Of a stretch of 64,000 nucleotides of DNA, positions 16,051-24,657 are shown one piece after another. The position numbers were made by a program, and so were the translations under genes. Numbering within the stretch: the first letter of the stretch is position 1; every line of letters begins with the position of its first letter. The DNA comes from UBA4744 sp963717135. GTDB lineage: Bacteria; Actinomycetota; Acidimicrobiia; Spongiisociales; UBA4744. The notes under the pieces are model-generated. The model worked only from the letters and a program-made list of their open reading frames with translations. It ran no database searches and was not told the DNA's origin. Location: the NCBI GenBank assembly GCA_963717135.1, contig CAVQVN010000009.1, positions 434,001-498,000 on the forward strand, in the 5' to 3' direction.

Positions 16051-17199
16051 GTGGCCAACAAAGTGACATCCCTCCTCACCCCTCCGCTGCACATCGGCCC
16101 GATCGAAGTCGACCCACCTGTCGTCCTCGCCCCCATGGCCGGGGTAACCAATGCCTCGTTCCGCAGGTTGTGTCGGCGGTTCGGCGCCGGCCTGTACGTG
16201 AGCGAGATGCTGGGCGCCCGGGCCATCGTCGAAAACCATGCTCGCACCTGGCAAGCCGCACAATTCGGCGCCGATGAGACGGTCCGCAGCATCCAGCTGT
16301 ACGGCATCGACCCGGCGGCGGTAGCGGGAGCCGTCCGGCGGCTCACCGACGAGGGACGGGTCGATCACATCGACATGAACTTCGGCTGCCCGGCTCCCAA
16401 AGTCACCCGCCACGGTGGCGGCGCCGCCTTGCCGTTCAATTGGCGTCTCTTCGAATCGATCGTGACCGCCGCGGTCGGAGCCGCCGGCCGGATACCCGTC
16501 ACCATCAAATTCCGAATGGGTATCGACGCCGAGCATTTGACCTACCTCAACGCCGGCCGGATCGGCGAAGCGGCCGGGGCCGCCGCAGTGGCTCTGCACG
16601 CTCGAACTGCCGAACAGCTCTACTCAGGCAGGGCCCACTGGGCGGCGATCGGAGAGCTGAAGGAGGCAGTCACCTCCATCCCGGTCCTGGGCAACGGGGA
16701 CATCTGGGAGCCCGGTGACGCTTTGGCCATGGTCGAGCAGACCGGTTGTGATGGAGTGGTGGTGGGGCGCGGATGTCTGGGCCGACCCTGGCTGTTTCGC
16801 GATCTGGCCGATGCTTTCGCCGGTCAACCGATCACGCCTCCGCCCGGTTTGGGTGAGGTCGCCGGCATCATGATCGATCACGCCCGGTTGCTGGTGGATC
16901 AGTTCGGGCCGGACCGCGGTCTGCGCAGTTTCCGCAAGCACCCGGCGTGGTACCTGAACGGATTCGTGGCGGGCGGCGATGTTCGACGTCGTCTGAGTGC
17001 CGTCCGCTCGGTCGAGGAAATCGACGAACTGATGGCCGGAGTCGATCTGGAACAGAACTACCCGACCGAGGTGGTCCGCTCCCCCCGCGGCCACACGTAT
17101 GGTCCCCGACCGGTGAAGCTACCCCACGGCTACCTGAACGACCCAGACGCACTGGAGCGCTTACCGCGGGCAGCCGGTCGTGGCGTCTCGGGCGGATAG
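16051..17199 (+). CDS. tRNA-dihydrouridine synthase, DusB-like
   Basis: A 382-residue FMN enzyme of the Dus family. APMAGVTNASFRRL near the N-terminus is the family FMN-binding start. The catalytic cysteine lies in DMNFGCPAPKVTRHGGGAAL. Substrate and FMN contacts appear as VTIKFRMG, ALHARTAEQLYSG, VLGNGDIWEP and GVVVGRGCLGRPW. It reduces a uridine in tRNA to dihydrouridine using NADPH. The GTG at 16051 starts the conserved region with a normal N-terminal length; the ribosome site CCGGAGGA is farther than usual (about 16 bases). Expressed alone, convergent with vapC. Confidence 0.93.
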   Translation: MANKVTSLLTPPLHIGPIEVDPPVVLAPMAGVTNASFRRLCRRFGAGLYVSEMLGARAIVENHARTWQAAQFGADETVRSIQLYGIDPAAVAGAVRRLTDEGRVDHIDMNFGCPAPKVTRHGGGAALPFNWRLFESIVTAAVGAAGRIPVTIKFRMGIDAEHLTYLNAGRIGEAAGAAAVALHARTAEQLYSGRAHWAAIGELKEAVTSIPVLGNGDIWEPGDALAMVEQTGCDGVVVGRGCLGRPWLFRDLADAFAGQPITPPPGLGEVAGIMIDHARLLVDQFGPDRGLRSFRKHPAWYLNGFVAGGDVRRRLSAVRSVEEIDELMAGVDLEQNYPTEVVRSPRGHTYGPRPVKLPHGYLNDPDALERLPRAAGRGVSGG

Positions 17200-17253
17200 G
17201 AGCGACCAGCGGTGAGCGGCGACCGACAAGCGCCGCCTGAACCGCACTCGCCG

Positions 17254-17652
17254 TTAGGCCTGATCGATTCGCAAGGGCAAGATCGAGGCCATCCGCTCAA
17301 AGCCATGATCGGCGGCCAGCACGGCCGAGTCTGTGCGCAGCGCGATCGAGGCGATCAGGCAATCGATCAGCCCGCTTGGGGTAAGGCCGGCGGCCCGACA
17401 AACCCGATAGACGCGGGCGGCTCCTTCGAAGTCGGCACCCGCCTCGGCGGGAATCCAGCCGAACGAGGTGAGCAACCGACGTAGTTGGGCGGCGGCGGGT
17501 TCGTGCCGGGCTCCGGCTAGGACTTCCATCAGCACCGGTTCCGTCACGGCCAGTTCATCACCCGAACCGATCAGATCGGTCAAACGGAGATCTACCAGAG
17601 ATCCGGTCTCCCGGTCGTATTCGACCCAGGCCGACGTGTCGGCCAGGATCAC
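17254..17652 (-). CDS. vapC: VapC-type PIN-domain ribonuclease toxin
   Basis: A 132-residue PIN domain. The expected acidic residues are visible in ILADTSAWVEY (Asp5), EVLAGAR, IDCLIAS and LAADHGFE. These bind Mg2+ and cleave RNA, typically tRNA or rRNA in VapC toxins. ATG 17652 overlaps the stop of the antitoxin gene by four bases, the normal toxin-antitoxin arrangement. The two genes form a separate minus-strand operon. Confidence 0.9.
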   Translation of the reverse strand: MILADTSAWVEYDRETGSLVDLRLTDLIGSGDELAVTEPVLMEVLAGARHEPAAAQLRRLLTSFGWIPAEAGADFEGAARVYRVCRAAGLTPSGLIDCLIASIALRTDSAVLAADHGFERMASILPLRIDQA

Positions 17653-17846
17653 AGGGGACTCGGATCAGGCGGCACCTGTAGGATGGCCCGGGCACCCCGC
17701 ATCGCCAGTGCCTCCTCGGTGGTCATCGGTCGCCCGGCCAGATGGCGAAGCGCCAGGTCGACCGCCTCGGTCTTGGTACGAAGCCCGTAACGACGCATTA
17801 CCCGCTCGAGCAATTGGTCGTCGATAACCAGGTTTGTCCGTCCCAT
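17649..17846 (-). CDS. vapB: VapB-type antitoxin
   Basis: A 65-residue antitoxin from ATG 17846 (MGRTNLVIDDQLLERVM). The first half is a ribbon-helix-helix-like DNA-binding segment with KTEAVDLALRHLAG; the C-terminus is the tail that wraps and inhibits the toxin. The longer open frame up to 17921 is rejected since the family begins at MGRT. Upstream, ATACA and TGTAT half-sites around 17860-17885 could be the autoregulatory operator. Overlaps vapC by ATGA. Confidence 0.87.
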   Translation of the reverse strand: MGRTNLVIDDQLLERVMRRYGLRTKTEAVDLALRHLAGRPMTTEEALAMRGARAILQVPPDPSPL

Positions 17847-18011
17847 ACACCAATCATACACGTTGGGCGCATACCTGTTGTATTGATGATTCGCTCGTGT
17901 TGCACTGTATCGCCGCGCCATGAATTTGAGAAGGGTGCGCTACCTAGATTCTGCATAGACGAGAAACCGGAATCGAGCGACGAGCTCCGCCGGCGGGCGG
18001 GGGAAGCTTTC

Positions 18012-18941
18012 TCAGCTTCCGCAGCCGCAGCTGAGCACTTCGACGGGACCGAGGTCGTCGTCGACGTACTCCCAGGCCTGGAGGAACGCTCCTTCCCAGA
18101 CCGTCCCGTTGAGCACGATCTCCATCTTGCCGTCGGCGTTCAGGTCGGCCACCGCCGCAACTTCAAAGACCGCCAGGTTCTGGAACAGATTGTCGAGATC
18201 CTCGACGATGCTCAGTCCGAGGATGGCCGTCTGCACCTCCCCTTCGATCACCTTGCGGAGATAGACGATCGAATAATCCCCCAGCTGCGACGAGATCAGA
18301 TCATCGGGGATGGTCGAAGCCGCCACGATCACCTCATCTACCCCGTCACCTTCTAGATCGGTACGGATCACCTGGGTGAGGTTGATGATCGGGATCCCGG
18401 CCACCCGGGTTTCCAGCAGATCCGAAGTCGCCGTCATGTAGGCCGGAGTCGAGAGGCCGAGCAGCTCCACCGGGGAGGGACGCACGTCACCCTGCGTCTG
18501 GATGGCCAGAGCGTCGATCTCGGAGAAACTGCCGGGAATCTCCGGATCGAATTCGACACTCACCAGATCGAGGGGCTCGCAATGGGTCCGCGCTCCGCTT
18601 CCGGTGGTCAACGTGATCGGCTCGTCGAGCCGCACCACCTGGTACTCCTCTCCCCCACCGACCGGGAGATCATCACCGGTCTGCCAGCCCTCATCCCACC
18701 AGCCGAGCAGACACGTGTTGCCGACCGTCAGCAAGGTATCGACGGCGGGCGGTTCCGTGGTGGTGGTCGTGGAAGTCTCGGTGGTCGTCGACGCAACCGG
18801 CACCGTGGTGGTGATCGCTGAGGTGGGAATGGAAGCCGGTTCGTTGGTCGTGATAGTGACGGGCGACGAACAGGCGGCCAGGGCCAGAGATGCCGCCACC
18901 AACCCGGCCACCAGGCGACCCGTCACTCTATCGAACCACAT
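18012..18941 (-). CDS. lipoprotein with Thr-rich linker and FG-GAP/VCBS-like motifs
   Basis: A 309-residue predicted lipoprotein from ATG 18941. A hydrophobic signal ending in LAAC (lipobox) is followed by a Thr/Ser-rich linker of about 50 residues. The globular part has two Asp-rich loops, TDLEGDGVDEVIVA and ADLNADGKMEIV, of the FG-GAP/VCBS calcium-binding type, suggesting a partial beta-propeller. The C-terminus ends in CGCGS. It should be anchored outside the cytoplasmic membrane; function unknown. Next gene on the same strand (potC-like) starts its own operon from the other end, so this gene is probably separately expressed. Confidence 0.72.
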   Translation of the reverse strand: MWFDRVTGRLVAGLVAASLALAACSSPVTITTNEPASIPTSAITTTVPVASTTTETSTTTTTEPPAVDTLLTVGNTCLLGWWDEGWQTGDDLPVGGGEEYQVVRLDEPITLTTGSGARTHCEPLDLVSVEFDPEIPGSFSEIDALAIQTQGDVRPSPVELLGLSTPAYMTATSDLLETRVAGIPIINLTQVIRTDLEGDGVDEVIVAASTIPDDLISSQLGDYSIVYLRKVIEGEVQTAILGLSIVEDLDNLFQNLAVFEVAAVADLNADGKMEIVLNGTVWEGAFLQAWEYVDDDLGPVEVLSCGCGS

Positions 18942-18998
18942 CACCCTGCAGCGTATCGCGACGCTTCGTGCCCGCCCGGGCATTCCGGTCTGAAGCGA

Positions 18999-19829
18999 TC
19001 AAGTCCGGCGGCGTTGCATCCACACGTTGATCAGCATGATGGTGACGGTAGCCAGGAAGATCAGGGTCCCGAGCACGTTGACCTCGGGAGGGATACCCCG
19101 TTGCGCCGCCCCGAAGATGAAGAGTGGAAAGGTGATCGTCTGACCCGAATTGAAGTTGGAGATGATGAAATCGTCGAAGCTGAGCGCAAAAGCGAGCAAG
19201 AAAGCGGCGAACACCCCCGGCATGATCATCGGCAGGGTGACCCGCCGGAACGTCTCCCACTCGTTGGCGTACAGGTCCATCGCTGCTTCCTCCAGGTGTC
19301 GGTCGAAACCCTGCAACCGGGCTTTGACGGTCACCACCACATAACTGATGTTGAACAAGATGTGGGCGATCAGCAGCGTGTTGAATCCGAGCGAGAAGCG
19401 GATGGCCAGGAACAAGGCGAGGATCGACGAACCCATTACCACTTCCGGCGTGGCCATCGGGAGAAACAGCAACAGGTTGGTCGTCGACCGGCCCCGGAAC
19501 TTGTAACGGACCAGAGCGAGGGCGATCAGGGTGCCCAGCAGGGTGGCCCCCAGGGCAGAGAGGAAAGCCAGCCGCAGACTGACCAGCAGCGCGTCGAACA
19601 GTCCGGGCACCCCACCGAATTGCGCACCTCCGAACACGCTTCGCCACGCATCCAGTGTGAAACCTTCCCAGGAGTAGTTGAACTTGCCGCTGACCTGGTT
19701 GAACCCGAACAGGATCACCAGAAAGACCGGGATGAACAGATAGGCGAAGGCCAGAACGGCGTAAACGGTGAGCGTGTGGCGCCGCAAGAGCGGGATGATC
19801 TTCCGGCGGGAAGTGGTCGTGGCAGCCAT
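18999..19829 (-). CDS. potC: polyamine-type ABC transporter permease, PotC-like
   Basis: A 276-residue membrane protein with six predicted transmembrane helices. The EAA-type cytoplasmic loop reads EEAAMDLYANEWETFRRVTL and lies between helices four and five. Similarity of order and motifs points to PotC/YdcV of spermidine-putrescine importers. Start ATG 19829 shares one base with the stop of the PotB-like gene (TGATG). It is last in an operon aminotransferase-potD-potA-potB-potC. With PotB it forms the channel driven by PotA and fed by PotD. Confidence 0.9.
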   Translation of the reverse strand: MAATTTSRRKIIPLLRRHTLTVYAVLAFAYLFIPVFLVILFGFNQVSGKFNYSWEGFTLDAWRSVFGGAQFGGVPGLFDALLVSLRLAFLSALGATLLGTLIALALVRYKFRGRSTTNLLLFLPMATPEVVMGSSILALFLAIRFSLGFNTLLIAHILFNISYVVVTVKARLQGFDRHLEEAAMDLYANEWETFRRVTLPMIMPGVFAAFLLAFALSFDDFIISNFNSGQTITFPLFIFGAAQRGIPPEVNVLGTLIFLATVTIMLINVWMQRRRT

Positions 19830-20716
19830 CACGCCACCAGATCTTCGGTGCCGGCCGCTCGTACATACGGGATGATCAGCAGCACCGTCACGATCATGAG
19901 CGTGAACGAGAGGGCGGCGGCCACCGGATAGTCGAGCACCACCAGGAAGCGGCTCTGAATGACGTTGCCGATCATGAACTGCTGAGGAGTGCCGAGCAGC
20001 ACCGCGTTGACATAGTCGCCCACCGCCGGGATGAATGTCAGCAACGTGCCGGCCACCACGCCGGGACGGGAGAGCGGAAAAGTGACCTTGCGGAAGGCCA
20101 CGGCCGGGCTGGCGTAGAGGTCGTTGGCGGCCTCCACCAGCGACCGGTCGATCTTCTCCAACGACACGTAGATCGGCAAGGTCATGAACGCCAGGAAGTT
20201 GTAGACAATGCCGGCCACCACCGCCACTCCGGTGGCCAGCAACCGGCCATCCTCGCCGAGCAGGTGCAACGATTTGAGGACGTCCACCAAAAGTCCGTTG
20301 TCGGCCAGGATGATCTTCCAGGACAGGGTTCGTAGCAGAAATGGCATCAAGAACGGCATCAGCAGCATGACCAGCAGGAAGTTCTTCCAGCGGCCACCCC
20401 GAAACGCAATGAAGTACGCCAGTGGATAGGAGATCAGCAGGGCAATGAGGGTGGCCAGGAAGGCGTAGACGAGCGAGTTGACCGCCTGTCCTCCGTAGTT
20501 GGTGACCAGCTCGGCGTAGTTCGACCATGCCCAGGAGAACTCGTAGCGGGGGAAGATGCCCGTCTGGAGAGACACGCTGACCAGACGCAGCATCGGCACG
20601 ACGTAGAAGATGATGAGCCACAGGCCGCCGGGGAGGAGCAAGCCGTAGGGGACCAGCTTGCGCCGCCACGCCGCCGTGGCGACCGCGCTTACCGCGTCCC
20701 CGCCGACGGTGCTCAT
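19829..20716 (-). CDS. potB: polyamine-type ABC transporter permease, PotB-like
   Basis: A 295-residue permease from ATG 20716, with six predicted membrane segments and the EAA loop VEAANDLYASPAVAFRKVTF. The N-terminal PYGLLLPGGLWLIIFYVVPM is typical of PotB/YdcU. ATGA overlap with the potA stop at 20713-20716 fixes the start; an in-frame ATG 30 bases upstream would run into potA. Works with the PotC-like subunit. Confidence 0.9.
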   Translation of the reverse strand: MSTVGGDAVSAVATAAWRRKLVPYGLLLPGGLWLIIFYVVPMLRLVSVSLQTGIFPRYEFSWAWSNYAELVTNYGGQAVNSLVYAFLATLIALLISYPLAYFIAFRGGRWKNFLLVMLLMPFLMPFLLRTLSWKIILADNGLLVDVLKSLHLLGEDGRLLATGVAVVAGIVYNFLAFMTLPIYVSLEKIDRSLVEAANDLYASPAVAFRKVTFPLSRPGVVAGTLLTFIPAVGDYVNAVLLGTPQQFMIGNVIQSRFLVVLDYPVAAALSFTLMIVTVLLIIPYVRAAGTEDLVA

Positions 20717-21837
20717 GTCACGATGAAGGTGTGTTCGGGCCGCCACACCGCCTGGACCCGATCGCCCGGGGCGAATCGACGGTCACCGAGGTTCTGGGCC
20801 ATGACCGCCATCTGGGCGACCGCCCCGGTTTCGACGAGGTAGTGAGTCGACACACCGATGAAACTGGCGTCGAGCACCCGGCCGGGAAGGACGTTGCCCT
20901 CGGCCGGAGCATCGGCCGGGACGAGACGCACCTTCTCCGGGCGTACCCCCAGCCGGACCTTCTGGTGGCCGGCCGGCAACCGATCGGGAGACACCCACAG
21001 CCGGGTGTCCCCCATCGGCGCCATCTCGCCTCGCGACGCATCAACGACTTCGGCGTGCATAAGATTGGAGGCGCCGAGGAACCCGGCCACGAACCCGGTT
21101 TGCGGGTCTTCGTAGATCTCCGTCGCCGTCCCCATCCGCTCGATCCGGCCCTCGTGCATAACTGCGATGGTGTCGGCCATCGTCATAGCCTCTTCCTGGT
21201 CGTGGGTGACGTGGATGAACGTGATACCGACCTCGTTCTGGATCCGCTTCAGCTCGATCTGCATCTCCTTGCGAAGCTTCAGATCGAGGGCCCCCAGCGG
21301 CTCGTCGAGCAGCAACACCCGGGGGTGATTGATCAGCGCCCGGGCCAGCGCTACTCGCTGCTGCTGGCCGCCGGACAGGGTTCGGGGTTTCTGGTTATCC
21401 CGGCCGCTCAATTGAACCAATTCCAGCATCTGAGCAACGCGCGTCTTGATCTCGGCGTCGTCGACATTACGACGGCGCAGCCCGAACGCGACATTCTCGG
21501 AGATGGTGAGGTGCGGAAAGAGGGCGTAACTCTGAAAAACGGTGTTGACCATCCGCCGGTAGGGTTTGCGCCCGGTGACGTCCTCGCCGTGCAGTCGAAT
21601 GATCCCCGTCGTCGTGTCTTCGAACCCGCCGATCATCCGCAAGGTGGTGGTCTTCCCACAGCCGGATGGGCCCAGCAGAGCAAAGAAACGGTTCTCCTCG
21701 ATATCCAGGCTCACGTCGTCGACGGCGGTAAAATCGGCGAACCGCTTCGTCACCGACTCGAGCTGAACGGCGGGCGCATCACCACCCCCGGGCGGGGTCC
21801 CCTCAGGGTCCGGGCCTGTGGTCAAATCAGGCTCCAA
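20713..21837 (-). CDS. potA: polyamine-type ABC transporter ATPase, PotA-like
   Basis: A 374-residue ATPase. Walker A is GPSGCGKTT, the Q-loop region is VFQSYALFPH, the signature is LSGGQQQR, Walker B is VLLLDEP and the switch His is in HVTHDQEEAM. A C-terminal TOBE regulatory domain follows from about residue 280, with VRLGVRPEKVRLV. It powers import of the substrate bound by PotD. Its start overlaps the PotD-like gene's end by 11 bases, so the subunits are translationally coupled. Confidence 0.93.
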   Translation of the reverse strand: MEPDLTTGPDPEGTPPGGGDAPAVQLESVTKRFADFTAVDDVSLDIEENRFFALLGPSGCGKTTTLRMIGGFEDTTTGIIRLHGEDVTGRKPYRRMVNTVFQSYALFPHLTISENVAFGLRRRNVDDAEIKTRVAQMLELVQLSGRDNQKPRTLSGGQQQRVALARALINHPRVLLLDEPLGALDLKLRKEMQIELKRIQNEVGITFIHVTHDQEEAMTMADTIAVMHEGRIERMGTATEIYEDPQTGFVAGFLGASNLMHAEVVDASRGEMAPMGDTRLWVSPDRLPAGHQKVRLGVRPEKVRLVPADAPAEGNVLPGRVLDASFIGVSTHYLVETGAVAQMAVMAQNLGDRRFAPGDRVQAVWRPEHTFIVT

Positions 21838-23065
21838 TCACAGCTTGGAACAGGTCGTTGAACTGCCGCTCCTCTTCCTCGTTGAGGCTCTTGAAGAGGT
21901 GGGTCTTGGACAGGGTCGCCTCGTCGGGGAAGATCAGCGGATCGTCGGCGAGGGCGACCAAATCCTCGTCCTCGATCTCGGCGCCCAGGTCCCGCATCGC
22001 CTGCTGGGCCCCTTTCACCGGGCAAATGTAGTTCACCCAGCTCTCGATCTTGGCTGCCACCCTCGGGTCGTACACCGAATTGATGTATATCTCGGCAGCG
22101 TCCTTGTTAGGTGCCCCGGCCGGGATGAGCATGTTGTCGGACCACAACATGAGTCCCTCCTCGGGAATGAGGAACCGCAAGTCGGGATTGTCGGCCTGCA
22201 ACTGGATCATGTCGCCCGACCAGGCGATCGCCGCCACTACGTTGCCCGCTGCCAGGTCCTCGCCGTAATCGTTGCCGGTGAACCGGCGGATGTGACCGTT
22301 ATCGACGTACTGGCGGATCTTATCGGTGGCAGCTTCGGCGTCAGACAGGCTCGGGTTGGCCGGGTCGATGTCCATACCCAGCATGATCAGACCCAGCGTG
22401 TCGCGCATCTCGGTCAGCATGGTCACCTTGCCGGCAAAGGCCGGGTCGAAGATGTCGTTGATCGAGGTGAGTTCCCGCCCGGTCCCCTGCGGGTTGTAAC
22501 CGATGGCGGTCATCCCAGACTGCCAGGGCATCGTGTAGCTACGGTCCGAGTCGAAAGCCGGGTTCTTCAGCGAGTCGACCAGGTTGACGGCGTTGGGAAG
22601 ATTGGCTTTGTTGAGTTCCTCAGCCCAGCCGAAGCGAATGAAGCGGGAGGCCATCCAGTCGGTGAGCACGGCGATATCGCGCTGAATGTTGGCGCAGGTG
22701 TTCATCTGACCTTGCACTTTGCCGAACCAGGAGTCGTTGTCATTCACCTCTTCGAGGTAGTTGACCTTGATCCCGGTGGCCGCCTCGAAGTCCTCCAATG
22801 AGGTCGTTTCGAACCACCCGTCTTCCAGGACGTCGATGTAGAGGGGCCAGTTGGCGAAATTGATCTGCTTGTTGTCTCCGGTGTTGGTGGAGTCGAAGGT
22901 GCACCCGGCGGTGTCATCCCCGCAGGCGGCCAGCAAGGCAGGACCTCCCGCCACGAAAATGGCGCCGTAGCTCATCCGCCGCAGGAACTCCCTTCTACTC
23001 AGCGGGTTCATCTGCGACAGTCGCGGGACTGCGGTCATTCGGCGACGTGCTTCGTTCGAATCCAT
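21827..23065 (-). CDS. potD: extracellular polyamine-type solute-binding lipoprotein, PotD-like
   Basis: A 412-residue binding protein. The N-terminus carries a twin-arginine motif (SRREFLRRM) followed by a hydrophobic stretch and the lipobox LLAAC, so it is probably exported folded by Tat and lipid-anchored. Substrate-fold motifs INFANWPLYI, YTMPWQSGMTAIGYN and WSGDMIQLQ are typical of PotD/PotF. ATG 23065 has AAGGGAG six bases upstream. The bound substrate may be putrescine or spermidine, or another amine, given the neighbouring aminotransferase. Confidence 0.88.
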   Translation of the reverse strand: MDSNEARRRMTAVPRLSQMNPLSRREFLRRMSYGAIFVAGGPALLAACGDDTAGCTFDSTNTGDNKQINFANWPLYIDVLEDGWFETTSLEDFEAATGIKVNYLEEVNDNDSWFGKVQGQMNTCANIQRDIAVLTDWMASRFIRFGWAEELNKANLPNAVNLVDSLKNPAFDSDRSYTMPWQSGMTAIGYNPQGTGRELTSINDIFDPAFAGKVTMLTEMRDTLGLIMLGMDIDPANPSLSDAEAATDKIRQYVDNGHIRRFTGNDYGEDLAAGNVVAAIAWSGDMIQLQADNPDLRFLIPEEGLMLWSDNMLIPAGAPNKDAAEIYINSVYDPRVAAKIESWVNYICPVKGAQQAMRDLGAEIEDEDLVALADDPLIFPDEATLSKTHLFKSLNEEEERQFNDLFQAVIGA

Positions 23066-23152
23066 GTCAGCTCCCTTGCTCGAGCCCGGCAGGTGTTCCT
23101 GTTTCGATGGTAAAACTTTTGTTTCGTCCGTGCCATGCGAAACGATGATTGT

Positions 23153-24512
23153 CTATGCGGTAACGGTCCTGGCAAACTCCTCGAAAACAGAGACGTAATG
23201 GTCGAGATCGGCGTCGGAGTGGGCCACCGACAGCGTCCACTGTTCATCCCCACCCGGGGTCATGAACACCCCGCCGGTCATATGGAACAACCACCCCAGG
23301 TAGTTCAGCTCGTCGCGGAAATGGGTCGCATAGCTGCGGTAGTCGGTGATGGTCGTTTCGGAGAACATCACGCAGCCCTTGCCCAGCGCTCCGACGGTAT
23401 AGGCAGGAAGCCCGTAACGGTCGATCACCTCCCGGCATCCGCTCTCAATCCGTTCGGCGGCCTCCCCCAGCCGCTTGTAAGCCTCCGGGGTCATCACCTC
23501 GAACAGAGTGGCCTCGGCGGCCGCCATCGACAGTGGATTCCCGTTGAAGGTACCAAGCTGTTTGACGATGTTGTCGGTGATGAGGGCCATGATCTCTTCA
23601 GTGCCCAGCACCGCTCCGGTTGGCACTCCTCCGCCGATCGCTTTGGCCAGGCAGACGATGTCGGGCACCACCCCAAAGTACTCGACGGCGCCGCCCGGGG
23701 CAATCGTGATGCCGGTCTTTACCTCATCGAAGATCAGGACAACGCCATGCCGGGCCGTCATCTCCCGCAATGCCTCCAGGTAGCCCGGTTTGGGCATTAC
23801 TACCCCGATGTTGAGCATGATCGGCTCAATGATCACCCCGGCGATATCGTCACGGGCCGACAGGAGCCGCTCCAGGGCGTCGGCATCGTTGAAAGGAATC
23901 ACTAGGGTCAAGTTGGTCTCGGCGCGGGGGATTCCTTTTGAGAACGGATTGGAGGAGGGGGAATCTACCGGGCCGAGCTTGTCGGCCGGCGGCTTGACCG
24001 ACACCATCACCGCATCGTGGTGACCGTGATAGGTGCCTTCTATCTTGACAATGCAATCCTTGCCGGTGAACCCGCGGGCCAGGTGGATGGCATCCATCGT
24101 GGCTTCGGTTCCAGAGTTGCAGAAACGCACCTTGGGTAACCGAAATCGGCGCGACAAGCTCCTCGGCTACCCGGACCGAAGTCTCATTGGGAGCGGCGAA
24201 ATGCGTGCCCAGCCCGGCCACCCTGGTGATGGCGGCGGCCACTGCGGGATGGGCGTGACCGACCACCATCACCCCGAAACCGTTGTGAAAATCGATGTAC
24301 TCGTTCCCGTCGACGTCGAACACCTTCGAACCCGACCCCCCGGTCACGTAAATCGGATGGGGCGGCTGGTCCTGGAACGAGGACGGGACCCCGGCCGGCA
24401 TAACTTGCTTGGCCCGCTGGTAGACCTCCTTCGAACGAGGCGTCCGGTCGGACAGCTCCTGCTCGAGCCGGCCGGTCAGCTCAGAGACGCGATCCTGATC
24501 GATCCCGGTCAT
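23153..24512 (-). pseudogene. class III aminotransferase (GSA aminomutase-like), frameshifted near 24143
   Basis: Two frames on the minus strand together give a complete class III PLP aminotransferase. The first has the N-terminus with GSKVFDVDGNEYIDFHNGFG and AAPNETSVRVAEELVAPI. The second resumes at LPKVRFCNSGTEATMDAIHL and runs on with TYHGHHDAV, LIFDEVKTGI and the PLP lysine in LAKAIGGGVPTG. Deleting one T from the TTT run (AAA on the plus strand, 24143-24145) rejoins them as a 452-residue enzyme. ATG 24512 is preferred, with AAAGGA seven bases upstream. It heads the Pot-type transporter operon, so it may transaminate the imported amine. A homopolymer indel suggests sequencing error or a very recent mutation. 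Confidence 0.83.
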
Positions 24513-24657
24513 GACCATCCTTTCTGGTTGTTAATTGCACATTACGTGCGCGAAGAGGGTGGTGGGACTCCACGCACGAGCGAACTCGAGCCGGCTCGGC
24601 GAATGATCGATTGATGAGCTATGGGCAAGGACCCGGCGCTCCGACCGCCCCCGGCGG

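Noticed and set aside
18999..20669. 556-codon frame spanning potB and potC
   Set aside because: Only the part from 19829 onwards is the PotC-like protein. The upstream extension is an Arg-rich shadow of potB in another frame.
20731..21861. 376-codon plus-strand frame across potA
   Set aside because: The minus strand encodes a complete ABC ATPase with all motifs; the plus-strand product is low-complexity and His/Arg-rich.
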